A stretch of 64,000 nucleotides of DNA. It comes from VRUE01 sp035712345 (GTDB lineage: Bacteria > Actinomycetota > Thermoleophilia > Solirubrobacterales > 70-9). The stretch covers positions 11,154-75,153 of the forward strand of contig DASTAY010000026.1 in the NCBI GenBank assembly GCA_035712345.1. The letters are read 5' to 3'. The notes under the pieces are model-generated. The model saw only the letters and a list, made by a program, of their open reading frames with translations. It searched no databases and had not been told where the DNA came from. The position numbers and the translations under genes were made by a program. This document shows, piece by piece, positions 43,233 to 51,618 of this stretch. The first letter of the stretch is position 1. Every line of letters begins with the position of its first letter.

Positions 43233-44000
43233 ATGATCGACTCCCACACGCACCTCTTCCTCTGCGAGCGGCCCGAGGCCGAGCTGGTCGACGCCGCGCT
43301 CGGCGCCGGCGTCGAGCGCATGCTCAACGTCGGCCTCGGCGCGGAGCAGAACGAGGCCGCGATCGCCGCCGCCGAGCGCCACGACTCGGTCTTCGCCAGC
43401 GTCGGCCGCCACCCGACCGAGGCGAGCGGCTTCGACGACGCCGAAGCGGAGCGGATCGCCCAGCTCGCCACCCACGAGAAGGTGCGGGCGATCGGCGAGA
43501 CGGGAATCGACTACTACCACGAGACGGCGAGCCCGGCCGACCAGCGCCGTGCCTTCGAGGCGCAGGTGGCGATCGCCCGCGAGCTGCCGCTGCCGATCGT
43601 CATCCACGGCCGCGACAAGGACGGCGAGACGGCGGCGATCGACGAGATCTTCGCGGTGCTCGACGCCCAGGCGGGCGAGACGCCGGTGATCCTGCACTGC
43701 TTCTCGGCGCCCTGGCGCGCCGCCGATGCGGCCGCGCGCGGCTGGTACTGCTCCTTCGCCGGCCACACCACCTATCCCGGCTCCGACGAGCTGCGCGAGG
43801 CCGCAGCCCAGCTCCCCGCCGAGCTGATCCTGGTCGAGACCGACGCCCCCTACCTGGCGCCGCAGACCGTGCGCGGCAAGCCCAACGAGCCCGCCTACGT
43901 CGTCGACACGGCGCGCACCGTCGCCGCGGCGCGCGGCATCTCCTACGAGGAGCTGGAGCGGATCGTCGCGGCAAACGCCCGCACGCTCTTCGGCTGGTAG
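43233..44000 (+). CDS. TatD-family metal-dependent hydrolase
   Basis: 255 residues from ATG 43233. 'MIDSHTHLFLCERPEAELVD' (HxH), 'AIGETGIDYYHETASPADQR' (Glu ligand), 'PIVIHGRDKDGET', 'VILHCFSAPWRAA' and 'LILVETDAPYLAPQTVRGKP' (Asp) give the amidohydrolase metal sites in order. TatD proteins are Mg-dependent 3'-5' DNases/phosphodiesterases used in DNA-damage handling. It heads a plus-strand operon tatD-rsmA-ispE-dedA, an order conserved in actinobacteria. Confidence 0.93.
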   Translation: MIDSHTHLFLCERPEAELVDAALGAGVERMLNVGLGAEQNEAAIAAAERHDSVFASVGRHPTEASGFDDAEAERIAQLATHEKVRAIGETGIDYYHETASPADQRRAFEAQVAIARELPLPIVIHGRDKDGETAAIDEIFAVLDAQAGETPVILHCFSAPWRAADAAARGWYCSFAGHTTYPGSDELREAAAQLPAELILVETDAPYLAPQTVRGKPNEPAYVVDTARTVAAARGISYEELERIVAANARTLFGW

Positions 44001-44011
44001 AGGCGCCGGCC

Positions 44012-44773
44012 ATGGTCAGGCTCGGGCAGAACTTCCTCGCCGACCCGAACCTGCTCGACGCGATCGTCCGCGACGCCGAGCTCGAGCCGGGCACGGTCGT
44101 GCTCGAGGTCGGCGCCGGCGAAGGCGTGCTGACCGAGCGCCTGGCGGCGATCGCCGCGCCCGTCCACGCGATCGAGATCGACCGCGACCTGGAGCCGGCG
44201 CTGGCTCCACTCAGCGCGCGCCCCGAGGTCGAGCTGCACTGGGGCGACGCGATGAAGCTCGACCTGGGAGATCTCGAGCCGCCACCGACCGCCGTCGTCG
44301 CCAACCTGCCCTACTCGATCGCCACGCCGCTGATCCTGCGCACGATCGACGAGCTGCCGACGGTCGAGCGCTGGACGGTGATGGTGCAGCGCGAGATCGC
44401 CGAGCGCCTGCGCGCCGCCCCCGGCAGCCGCACCTACGGCTCGCCGAGCGTCCACGCCCAGCTCGCCTGCGAGGTGAAGCTGCTGCGCACGGTCGACCCG
44501 GCGGTCTTCCGGCCGCGCCCGCGGGTCGAGTCGGCGATCCTCGGCCTGCGCCGGCGCGCAGCCGGTCCCGACCTCGCCACGCGGGAGCTGGTCCGCGCCG
44601 CCTTCGCCCACCGGCGCAAGTCGCTGGCCCGCTCGCTCGAGCACGTACGTCCGGGGTCGCTGGAGGCGGTCCGTGCCGCCCTGCGTGAGCTCGGAATCGC
44701 CGAGGACGCGCGTGCGGAGACCCTCTCCCCCGCGAGTTTCGCCGCCCTTGGCGCGAAACTGGGCGGCGACTGA
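44012..44773 (+). CDS. rsmA: 16S rRNA (A1518/A1519) dimethyltransferase RsmA/KsgA
   Basis: 253 residues from ATG 44012. SAM motif I 'VVLEVGAGEGVLTERLAAIA', the N-terminal 'RLGQNFLADPNLLDAIVRDA', the adenine-methylation motif 'VVANLPYSIATPLILRTIDE' (NLPY) and the C-terminal 'AAFAHRRKSLARSLEHV' are all present. It dimethylates two adjacent adenosines in the small-subunit 3' hairpin. It lies 11 bp downstream of tatD and 8 bp upstream of ispE. Confidence 0.96.
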   Translation: MVRLGQNFLADPNLLDAIVRDAELEPGTVVLEVGAGEGVLTERLAAIAAPVHAIEIDRDLEPALAPLSARPEVELHWGDAMKLDLGDLEPPPTAVVANLPYSIATPLILRTIDELPTVERWTVMVQREIAERLRAAPGSRTYGSPSVHAQLACEVKLLRTVDPAVFRPRPRVESAILGLRRRAAGPDLATRELVRAAFAHRRKSLARSLEHVRPGSLEAVRAALRELGIAEDARAETLSPASFAALGAKLGGD

Positions 44774-44781
44774 AGCGACCG

Positions 44782-45675
44782 ATGCGCATCCAGGCTCCCG
44801 CCAAGCTCAACCTCTGCCTCTTCCTCGGCCCGCGCCGCGACGACGGCCTGCACGAGCTCTGCTCGCTGTTCGAGCCGCTGACCCTGAGCGACGCGATCGA
44901 GGTCTCCGAGGCCGAGCGCGACGAGGTCCTCTGCCCGGGGGTCGCGGGCGAGAACCTGGCCGCGCGGGCGCTGGCCGCGCTGCGGGCGGCCGGCTGGGAG
45001 CAGCCGCCGCTGCGGCTCGAGATCGAGAAGCGGATCCCGGTCGCCGCCGGGCTCGGCGGCGGCAGCGCCGACGCCGCCGCGGTGCTGCGGCTGGCGCGTG
45101 GCGACTTCTTCCCGCATAGCGGGAAGAAGTCGCCAGTCCCGGACCTTGTGGAGATCGCGGCGCAGCTGGGCGCCGACGTGCCGTCCCAGCTGGACCCCGC
45201 GCTTGCGCTGGTGCGCGGGGCCGGCGAGAGGATCGAGCCCCTGCCCGACCCGTCCCCCCATGCTGCCGTCCTCCTACCCGACGGCGGCGGGCTGAGCACC
45301 CCCGCGGTCTTCGCCGAGGCGGACCGGCTCGGCCTGGGCCGCAGCGCGGCGGAGCTCGCAGCGCTCGCGGAGCGGCTGCGCGAGGCGGCAGGGGCGGGCG
45401 CCTCGCCGCTCGCTTACGCCGAGCTATTGGCCAACGACCTCGAGCCGGCGGCGCGCTCGCTGCGACCGCAGATCGGCGAGGCGCTCGAGGCCTTGCGCGC
45501 CGCGGGCGCCCCGTTCGCCTTCATGTCAGGGTCCGGGCCGACGGCCGTCGGCCTCTTTCCCGACCTAGGGAGCGCGCAACGCGCAACCGCGCAGTTGAAA
45601 CTGCTTCCGCCGTCGCATAGCAACGCTGAAAGCAGTCTCGACGCGATCGTCTGCGAGGCCGGGCGGACGCCGTGA
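44782..45675 (+). CDS. ispE: 4-diphosphocytidyl-2-C-methyl-D-erythritol kinase IspE, with palindrome-encoded insert
   Basis: 297 residues from ATG 44782. GHMP-kinase motifs: 'APAKLNLCLFLGPRRDDGLH' (motif 1, Lys and His), the ATP loop 'PVAAGLGGGSADAAAVLRLA' and motif 3 'FAFMSGSGPTAVGLF'. It phosphorylates CDP-ME in the non-mevalonate isoprenoid pathway. After 'VLRLA', where the family normally has a short helix-loop, this protein reads 'RGDFFPHSGKKSPVPD'. That segment is encoded by a perfect 16-bp palindrome (45099-45135), so an extra hydrophilic loop has been inserted near the ATP-binding helix. The stop overlaps the next GTG. Confidence 0.95.
   Translation: MRIQAPAKLNLCLFLGPRRDDGLHELCSLFEPLTLSDAIEVSEAERDEVLCPGVAGENLAARALAALRAAGWEQPPLRLEIEKRIPVAAGLGGGSADAAAVLRLARGDFFPHSGKKSPVPDLVEIAAQLGADVPSQLDPALALVRGAGERIEPLPDPSPHAAVLLPDGGGLSTPAVFAEADRLGLGRSAAELAALAERLREAAGAGASPLAYAELLANDLEPAARSLRPQIGEALEALRAAGAPFAFMSGSGPTAVGLFPDLGSAQRATAQLKLLPPSHSNAESSLDAIVCEAGRTP
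45099..45135. repeat. Perfect in-frame palindrome inside ispE
   Basis: The 16-bp arms 45099-45114 and 45120-45135 are fully complementary (arm core GGCGACTTCTTCCCG, loop CATAG). Its centre CGCATAGCG resembles the CGCATACCGCG centre of the palindrome at 38506-38548. Confidence 0.92.
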
Positions 45676-47195
45676 GGTTGGAGCTGCCCGAGAACCGCAC
45701 GCGGAGGCGCCTGCTGATCGTCGCAATCGCCGCCGCGGTGATCGCCGGCTACTACCTGCTCAGCCGGGTGATCCCCCACGACGAACTCCAGCAACTGCTC
45801 GAAGACGTCTCCAACGCGCTCGGCGCCTGGACCTACCTCCTGGTCGGCCTCTTCGCCTTCACCGAGACCGGCGCCTTCGTCGGCCTCGTCGTCCCCGGCG
45901 AGACCGTGATGCTGCTCGGCGGCGCCGTCGCCGGTCAGGGCGCGATCGACATCTACCTGCTGATCGCGATCGCCTGGTTCTCGGCCTGGCTCGGCGACAC
46001 GACCAGCTTCTTCCTCGGCCGCCGGCTCGGCCGCGAGTTCGTCCTGCGCCACGGGCCGCGCTTCGGCATCGGCCACGAGCGCTTCGAGAAAGTCGAGGAC
46101 TACTTCGGCCGCCACGGCGGCAAGACGATCTTCATCGGCCGTTTCGTCAGCCTCGTGCGCGCCTTCGCGCCCTTCATCGCCGGCAGCTCCGGCATGCGCT
46201 ACCGCGCCTTCGTCCCCTACAGCATCCTCGGCACTGGTCTCTGGGCCAGCGCCCACATCCTGATCGGCTACTTCTTCTCGCGCAGCATCGACACCGCGGC
46301 GAAGTACGCCGGCAAAGGCGCGTTCCTGCTGGGAACGCTGATCGTGATCGTCGTCGGGGTGACGCTCGCGGTGCGCCATTTCCGGGTCGAGGCGAACCGG
46401 CGCGCCGCGGTGCGCTGGATGGAAAACCACGCGCTCACCGCCTGGCTGGTGCGGCTGGGGCGGCGCTTCCGGCCACAGCTCGCCTTCCTCTGGGACCGGG
46501 TGACCCCGGGCGGCACCTTCGGACTCGAATTCACCTCGCTGATGGCGACGTTCGCGGTCGGCGCCTTCGTGCTCGTCGCCTACACCGTGATCGTGAGCGG
46601 CGAACCGGGGCCGACGCCGGGCGACGTGACGGCGATGGAAATCGTCGAAGAGCTGCGAACCGGGTGGCTGGTCGATGTCGCCAAGGTGCTGACCAACCTC
46701 GGCTCTGCGGCCGTCGTCTGGCCACTGGCGACGATTGCCGCCGCGATCCTCGCCGCCCGCCGCCGCTGGGCGGAGCTCGGCGTGCTCGCCGTCGGGATGC
46801 TGCTCGTGGCCTTCGGTGTCCACGAGCTGAAGGGCGCGGTCGACCGCCCGCGCCCCGAAGGAGGGTTGACCGGCTACAGCGGCGCCTCCTTCCCCAGCGG
46901 GCACACCGCCTACTCGACCTTCTACGTCTGGCTTGCGGTCACGATCGTGATGCGGCTGCGCGTTGGGATGGCGCGCGGCGCGCTGGTCGTCGTCGCCGGC
47001 ATCGCGCTCACCGCGCTCGTCGGCCTCAGCCGGGTCTACCTCGGCGTCCATTACATGAGCGACGTCAACGCCGGCTGGGCGCTCGGCGCCGCCTCCTTCT
47101 CCACCTGTGCCGCCGTGGCGCTGGTCATCTCCACGGTCAGGCAGAATGGGAATCGTGCAGCTGTTGCCGCTGGCCCTGCAGAAGATCGAGAATGA
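45672..47195 (+). CDS. DedA-family membrane protein fused to a PAP2 phosphatase
   Basis: 507 residues from GTG 45672 (GTGA overlap with ispE). Residues ~1-210 are DedA/SNARE-associated ('LVVPGETVMLLGGAVAGQG', 'GDTTSFFLGRRLGREF', 'FIGRFVSLVRAFAPFIAGSS'). Residues ~290-490 are a PAP2 phosphatase with all three motifs: 'KGAVDRPRP', 'FPSGHTAYS' and 'SRVYLGVHYMSDVNAG'. DedA proteins flip polyprenyl phosphate or phosphatidylethanolamine-type lipids, and PAP2 enzymes dephosphorylate polyprenyl or phosphatidyl phosphates. The fusion therefore suggests coupled dephosphorylation and translocation of a lipid carrier, which is inferred. Confidence 0.92.
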   Translation: MRLELPENRTRRRLLIVAIAAAVIAGYYLLSRVIPHDELQQLLEDVSNALGAWTYLLVGLFAFTETGAFVGLVVPGETVMLLGGAVAGQGAIDIYLLIAIAWFSAWLGDTTSFFLGRRLGREFVLRHGPRFGIGHERFEKVEDYFGRHGGKTIFIGRFVSLVRAFAPFIAGSSGMRYRAFVPYSILGTGLWASAHILIGYFFSRSIDTAAKYAGKGAFLLGTLIVIVVGVTLAVRHFRVEANRRAAVRWMENHALTAWLVRLGRRFRPQLAFLWDRVTPGGTFGLEFTSLMATFAVGAFVLVAYTVIVSGEPGPTPGDVTAMEIVEELRTGWLVDVAKVLTNLGSAAVVWPLATIAAAILAARRRWAELGVLAVGMLLVAFGVHELKGAVDRPRPEGGLTGYSGASFPSGHTAYSTFYVWLAVTIVMRLRVGMARGALVVVAGIALTALVGLSRVYLGVHYMSDVNAGWALGAASFSTCAAVALVISTVRQNGNRAAVAAGPAEDRE

Positions 47196-47409
47196 GTACC
47201 TGCTCTTCGGCGCAGCCGGGCTGATCAGCCTGGTCGCCTTCGTCGCCCTGATTCTCGTGCCCGCGATCGGCTCCTACGGGCGGATCTGGGAGAAGGCCGC
47301 GGCGGGCTTCCTCTCGCTGTTCGTCCTGCTCGCCCTCGTCGTCGTCGGAGTCGTCGTCGGCCTCGCCGTCGTTTACTACTACAACGACTTGGCGGAAATC
47401 GTCGGCTGA
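47146..47409 (+). CDS. Small two-span membrane protein, hypothetical
   Basis: 87 residues from ATG 47146, overlapping the end of the DedA-PAP2 gene by 50 bp. Two hydrophobic segments ('LFGAAGLISLVAFVALILVP' and 'GFLSLFVLLALVVVGVVVGL') are separated by 'AIGSYGRIWEKAAA', with a C-terminal 'VVYYYNDLAEIVG'. A longer frame from 47107 adds an Arg/Pro/Trp-rich stretch that looks out of frame. No family recognised. It is the last gene of the tatD operon. Confidence 0.7.
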   Translation: MGIVQLLPLALQKIENEYLLFGAAGLISLVAFVALILVPAIGSYGRIWEKAAAGFLSLFVLLALVVVGVVVGLAVVYYYNDLAEIVG

Positions 47410-47443
47410 GGGATCCTGGCGCTGAAAGCCCCATAATGGGGCT

Positions 47444-48679
47444 GTGGCGACCAGCTCGAAAGGGCAAGAAAGCCCTGCAAAACAAGTAGGTACGGGGATG
47501 CTCGACGCGCTCGCCGAGGCGGTTGAGTCGGGGGCCGGCCTGCCTGCGGTGGCGCGGGCGGCGGCGCGCGTGCTGGATGCCAGCGTCGCCCTGATCGAGC
47601 GCTCGGGAGCGGTGCTGGCGGTGGCCGGGGCCTCGCCGGATCAGGAGGAGAAGCTGCTTGCGGGCGGGGAGCGGGTGACGACGGTCGAGCTGCGGGTCGC
47701 CGACGCTGTCGTCGGCGAGCTGCGCTACCGCGCCAAGGCGACGCCCGATGCTGCGATCGCCCGCATGGTGACGACCCTGCTGGCGCTGGAGCTGGAGCGT
47801 TCGCGGGCGCCGGACTGGCAGAGCGAGGAAGTGGCGGGGGTCTTCGTCGGGGCGGTGCTGGGCCGGCAGGTGACCGACCGCGGTGACATCCTCGCCCGCG
47901 CCGCCGAGCTCGGCACCGATCTCGAGAAGGGCGCCGGCGCCCTCGTCCTGCGGGTCGCCCCCCGAACCGCCCAGACCGGCGAGTGGCGCGCCAGGGTGCT
48001 GACCCTGGCGATGCGCACGCTGCGCTCGCTCGCACCCGGAGCGCTCGCCGCCGTCGAGGAGGGTGAGCTGGCGACGGAGATCGCCGTGATCGTCCCCGCC
48101 GAGGGCGACGAACGCCTGCAGCGCGCCGCCGCCGGACTGACCCGCGAGCTCGAGCACGCGCTGTCCGGCTTCCACCTGACGATCGGCGCAAGCCGCCGCG
48201 TCGCCGACCCGGTCGACCTCTTCCGCGCCGGCAGCGAGGCGCGCCTCGCGGTCAACGTCGGCGAGGCGGAAGGGAAGCCGCTGCTCGCCTTCGAGGACAC
48301 CGGCGCCTACCGCCTGCTGCTGCCGGCGATGAGCGAGGACCCCGCGGAGCTGCAGCGCTTCTTCTCCGAGACGATCGAGCCGCTGGCCGCCTACGACGAC
48401 CAGTACGAGACCGAGCTGGTCGCCACGGTCGAGGCCTACCTCGCCAACGACGGCAACGTCGCCGCCACCGCCAAGCAGCTCTTCACCCACCGCCACACGA
48501 TCCGCTACCGCCTCGAGCGCGCGCGCGAGCTCTGCGGCCACGACGTCTCCGCCACCGAGGGTCGCGAGAAGCTCGGCCTCGGGCTGAAGGCGATGCGCGT
48601 GCTTGGGATCGCCTCCCCACGAGGCCCGGCGCAGGAACCCGGAGCGGGCGGCGGCAAGGTGCCGCGCGGGGGCGAGTAG
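47444..48679 (+). CDS. PucR/CdaR-type transcriptional regulator
   Basis: 411 residues from GTG 47444. The C-terminal PucR helix-turn-helix is clear ('VEAYLANDGNVAATAKQLFT', 'HRHTIRYRLERARELCGHDV'). The middle (~160-300) is the degenerate GGDEF-like domain of this family ('FHLTIGASRRVADPVDLFRA', 'GSEARLAVNVGEAEGKPLLA'), and the N-terminus (~15-120) is a sensory GAF/PAS-like region. It probably responds to a small metabolite. No metabolic target operon is adjacent. It is convergent with the GT4 fusion gene, with 6 bp between stops. Confidence 0.88.
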   Translation: MATSSKGQESPAKQVGTGMLDALAEAVESGAGLPAVARAAARVLDASVALIERSGAVLAVAGASPDQEEKLLAGGERVTTVELRVADAVVGELRYRAKATPDAAIARMVTTLLALELERSRAPDWQSEEVAGVFVGAVLGRQVTDRGDILARAAELGTDLEKGAGALVLRVAPRTAQTGEWRARVLTLAMRTLRSLAPGALAAVEEGELATEIAVIVPAEGDERLQRAAAGLTRELEHALSGFHLTIGASRRVADPVDLFRAGSEARLAVNVGEAEGKPLLAFEDTGAYRLLLPAMSEDPAELQRFFSETIEPLAAYDDQYETELVATVEAYLANDGNVAATAKQLFTHRHTIRYRLERARELCGHDVSATEGREKLGLGLKAMRVLGIASPRGPAQEPGAGGGKVPRGGE

Positions 48680-48685
48680 TAGCGC

Positions 48686-51007
48686 TCAGGCGCCGATGCG
48701 TTCGCGGCTGTCGCGTTGCCGCTGAGGGTGCGGCTCGAGCCGCACCGGCGAAGCTGAGATCGCCTGAACCCGGAGGTCGCTCCAGGTGAGGCCCTCGCGG
48801 ACGAGAGCCGGCAGGCCGAGGGTGACGGCGGTGGCGATCTCCACCGCCTGCAGGATGACGCCGTAGGCAAGCGCGTCGGCGGTGCTGATGCCCCAGCCGG
48901 TGTGCAGGACGCTGATCACGGCGAGCTGGAAGACGCCGATGTTCGACGGCGTTGCCGGGACGACCGCGGTGACGTTGACGGCGAAGAGGACGGCGGCGGC
49001 GGCGCCGATGCCGGCGTGGCCGAGGCCGAGCGCGGCGAGCAGCGCCCAGCAGGCGGCGAGCTGGATCCCCCAGGCGCCGAGCTGGGCGGCGCTGGCGACG
49101 ATGCCGTAGCGGGGCTGGCGGAAGACGGCGAGGCCGGCCCGCACCTGCAGCAGGGCCCGGTGCACGGCGGCGCCGGCCCTGGCGAAGCGGCCGTTGCCGT
49201 TGCGGCGCATCAGCGTCGGCGCGACGAGGACCACGACCAGCAGGGCGAGGGGCACGAAGCTGAAGACGAACAGCTTCTCGGTGCTGGAGTGGAAGAGGTC
49301 GGTGGTCGAGACGATGATCGTCCCCAACATCGCCAGGGCGACGATGTTGAGCACCGTCTGCGAGACGAGGGTTCCCAGCAGGACGGGGAAGGTCTCGCGC
49401 ATGCGACCGATTCGCCGCGCCAGGGTCATCGCCCTCGCCGGCTCGCCGAGGCGCGCCGGCAGCGTCGCCGACATCAGCACGCCGATCATCGTCGCCGAGG
49501 TGACGTCGCGTCGTCGCACTGGCCGGTTGGGCAACGCGGCACGCACGATTCCGTACCAGGAGGCGGCGCGGAAGAAGAGCGAGAGGGCCATCAAGCCGCA
49601 GGCGACGAGGACCCAGGTGAGGTCGGAGCGGACGATGCTTTCGATCACGTTGTCGATGCCGATCTTCTGCGCGGCGAGCGCGGTGAGGCCGACGCCGAGG
49701 ACGCCGGCAACGGCGAGGCCGGCGCGGCGGGCGACACGTCGCTTGCGGCTGCCGCTCCGGGCCAGCGGCGGGTCGAGCGAAGGCAACCGGCGTGGCGGGC
49801 TGACCCGCCGTCCGTCGGCCGGTCGCAGACCGGTCCAGTGGGCCGCACGCTCGGCGACCGTCGCGGGCTGCGGGGCCTCGATCGCCCGCTCGTAGACCCG
49901 GCTGACGCTGTCGGCGACGCGCGGCCATGCGTAGCGCTCGGCGCTACGGCGGGCGGCCGCCCCCATCGCGGCGAGGCGCTCCGGCTCGTGATGGGCACGC
50001 TGAAGCTCCTCGGCGAGGCGCTGGGGATCCCCAGGCGGGACGAGGATGCCGTCCACCCCGTCGGTGACCACATCGCTGTAGCCGGCGATGGCGGAGGCGA
50101 TCGCCGGCGTGCCGGCCGCGAAAGCCTCGGTCAGGACCATGCCGAAGCTCTCGCCGGAAAGCGAGGGGGCGCAGAGCAGGTCGGCCTCGTGCAGCGCGGA
50201 CCAGAGGCTGTCGCCGGAGACGCGGCCGCGAACGTCGATCCAGCGCATGACGTCGCGATCGGCGAGGTAGCGCAGCACGTCCTCCCGCTCGGCGCCGATC
50301 ACCGTGAGGCGGCTCGGCACGTGCTCGACCAGCGCTTCGAAGGCGGTAAGCAGAATCGGCAGCCCCTTGCGCTCCTCGGGCCGACCGACGAACAGCACCC
50401 GCAACTCGCCACTCGCCGGCTTGGGGCCGCCCGGCGCGGCGTCGACGTCGACGCCATTCGGAATCACCTCGTAGTGGCCGCCGAACCAGCGACGCCCGGT
50501 CCAGGCGGCCGCCTTGGAGACCGCGATCCTCGCCGAGAGCCGGTTCAGGACCCGCCTCGCGCCCAGCGCCGAAGCGACGTGGTTGGGAATCGCCTTGGTC
50601 GAATAGGCGTGGAAGGTTCCGACCGCCGGTGCGGAGGTCCCGAGTGCCGCGTTCCAGCCGACCAGGGGAACGATCGGCTCGTGGATGTGCACCACGTCGT
50701 AACGACCCCGACGGAGCTCGCGGCGCGGCGCGAGGACCCCGCCCGCCGGGAAGGGGGCGAGGTTGGAGACGGCGCCGTTGGCCGAGAACCCGGCCGTACG
50801 ACCCATCGGGATCAGGTAGTCGGGGATCTCGCGCGCCTCCGCAGACGCACGGTGGAGCACCCGGCTGAGCCGATCCGGAGGATCGAACGGAGCGAGCACG
50901 CGCACGTGGTGGCCGCGCCCGAGGAACTCCTCGGCGAGCGACTCGACGTGCCGGTTCACGCCGCCCTGATAGCTCCAAGAATATGGCGAGACTAGGGCGA
51001 TTCGCAC
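48686..51007 (-). CDS. GT4 glycosyltransferase fused to a flippase-like (LPG synthase TM) domain
   Basis: 773 residues from ATG 51007. Residues ~1-380 are a GT-B glycosyltransferase: 'LVSPYSWSYQGGVNRHVESL' (N-terminal Gly loop), 'VIPNGVDVDAAPG', 'VLFVGRPEERKGLPILLTAF' and the EX7E motif in 'SGESFGMVLTEAFAAGTPAI'. These are PimA-like in style. Residues ~430-740 have 7-8 transmembrane helices of the lysylphosphatidylglycerol-synthase/AglD-like family ('PARLGEPARAMTLARRIGRM'). The fusion suggests synthesis and export of a glycolipid. A Pro/Arg linker joins the halves. Confidence 0.9.
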   Translation of the reverse strand: MRIALVSPYSWSYQGGVNRHVESLAEEFLGRGHHVRVLAPFDPPDRLSRVLHRASAEAREIPDYLIPMGRTAGFSANGAVSNLAPFPAGGVLAPRRELRRGRYDVVHIHEPIVPLVGWNAALGTSAPAVGTFHAYSTKAIPNHVASALGARRVLNRLSARIAVSKAAAWTGRRWFGGHYEVIPNGVDVDAAPGGPKPASGELRVLFVGRPEERKGLPILLTAFEALVEHVPSRLTVIGAEREDVLRYLADRDVMRWIDVRGRVSGDSLWSALHEADLLCAPSLSGESFGMVLTEAFAAGTPAIASAIAGYSDVVTDGVDGILVPPGDPQRLAEELQRAHHEPERLAAMGAAARRSAERYAWPRVADSVSRVYERAIEAPQPATVAERAAHWTGLRPADGRRVSPPRRLPSLDPPLARSGSRKRRVARRAGLAVAGVLGVGLTALAAQKIGIDNVIESIVRSDLTWVLVACGLMALSLFFRAASWYGIVRAALPNRPVRRRDVTSATMIGVLMSATLPARLGEPARAMTLARRIGRMRETFPVLLGTLVSQTVLNIVALAMLGTIIVSTTDLFHSSTEKLFVFSFVPLALLVVVLVAPTLMRRNGNGRFARAGAAVHRALLQVRAGLAVFRQPRYGIVASAAQLGAWGIQLAACWALLAALGLGHAGIGAAAAVLFAVNVTAVVPATPSNIGVFQLAVISVLHTGWGISTADALAYGVILQAVEIATAVTLGLPALVREGLTWSDLRVQAISASPVRLEPHPQRQRDSRERIGA

Positions 51008-51057
51008 GAAGCACTAAGCCTAGAGGATGCGGCGGAGCCGCCGTGAGCGATCGCGTT

Positions 51058-51567
51058 CTAGAGCAGATGGACGAGAACGGCGGCGAGGATCGCCGCCGCG
51101 AGCCCGAACCCGGCCTGCATCAGGGCGCGGTTCTGTGCGGCGAGCTCGGCTCGCAGGCTCGCGTCCCCGGCCTGCATCTCGGCTCGCAGTTCGGCGCCGC
51201 CTTCCTGCATCTCCTTGCGCAGCGTGGCATGACCTTCCTGCATCTCCCTGCGAAGGGCTTCGTTGCCGGCCTGCATCTCCTCGCGGAGTGCCGCGTTACC
51301 CGCCTCCATCTGCCGACGCAACTCTTCATTGCCGGCTTTGATCTCTTCGCGCAGCTCCGAGTTGCTCGCTTTGATCTCCTGGCGGAGCTCCGAGTTGCTC
51401 GCCTGGGTCTCCTGACGCAATTCCGAGTTGCTGCCCTCTATCTCCCGTCGTAGCTCGGCGTTGCCCGCTTTGACCTCAGCGCGCAGGGCTGCGATCTCGA
51501 CGTCGAGGTGGTCGAAGCGTTCTTCCAGGCGGTCGTCTGTCCAATTTGGTCGGGCCAATGCCTCCAT
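51058..51567 (-). CDS. Tail-anchored coiled-coil protein built of eleven 11-residue repeats
   Basis: 169 residues from ATG 51567. A 25-residue N-terminus ('MEALARPNWTDDRLEERFDH') precedes eleven consecutive hendecads of consensus xxLRxExxxxN (residues ~26-146), such as 'SELRQEIKASN' and 'AALREEMQAGN'. A single C-terminal transmembrane helix follows ('AGFGLAAAILAAVLVHLL'). Hendecads form straight or slightly right-handed coiled coils, so the protein is probably a ~18-nm rod anchored in the membrane with its N-terminus in the cytosol. It resembles DUF1640-like coiled-coil membrane proteins in style only. Flanked by the GT4 fusion and a polytopic membrane protein, all on the minus strand. Confidence 0.8.
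   Translation of the reverse strand: MEALARPNWTDDRLEERFDHLDVEIAALRAEVKAGNAELRREIEGSNSELRQETQASNSELRQEIKASNSELREEIKAGNEELRRQMEAGNAALREEMQAGNEALRREMQEGHATLRKEMQEGGAELRAEMQAGDASLRAELAAQNRALMQAGFGLAAAILAAVLVHLL
51130..51492 (-). repeat. 33-bp tandem repeat encoding hendecads, 11 units
   Basis: The coding strand repeats every 33 bp in register with the protein, with conserved GAGCTGCGG-like and GGCAAC/AGCAAC positions. Units in the middle are most similar to each other. Confidence 0.8.
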
Positions 51568-51618
51568 GCCTCCGACTGTAGGGAAGAAGGTGTGACACGT
51601 GGTACACGAAAGTGTAAC

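Noticed and set aside
51130..51492. CRISPR-like array
   Set aside because: The 33-bp periodicity is contiguous, in frame and encodes hendecads; there are no spacers. No CRISPR array was seen anywhere in the window.
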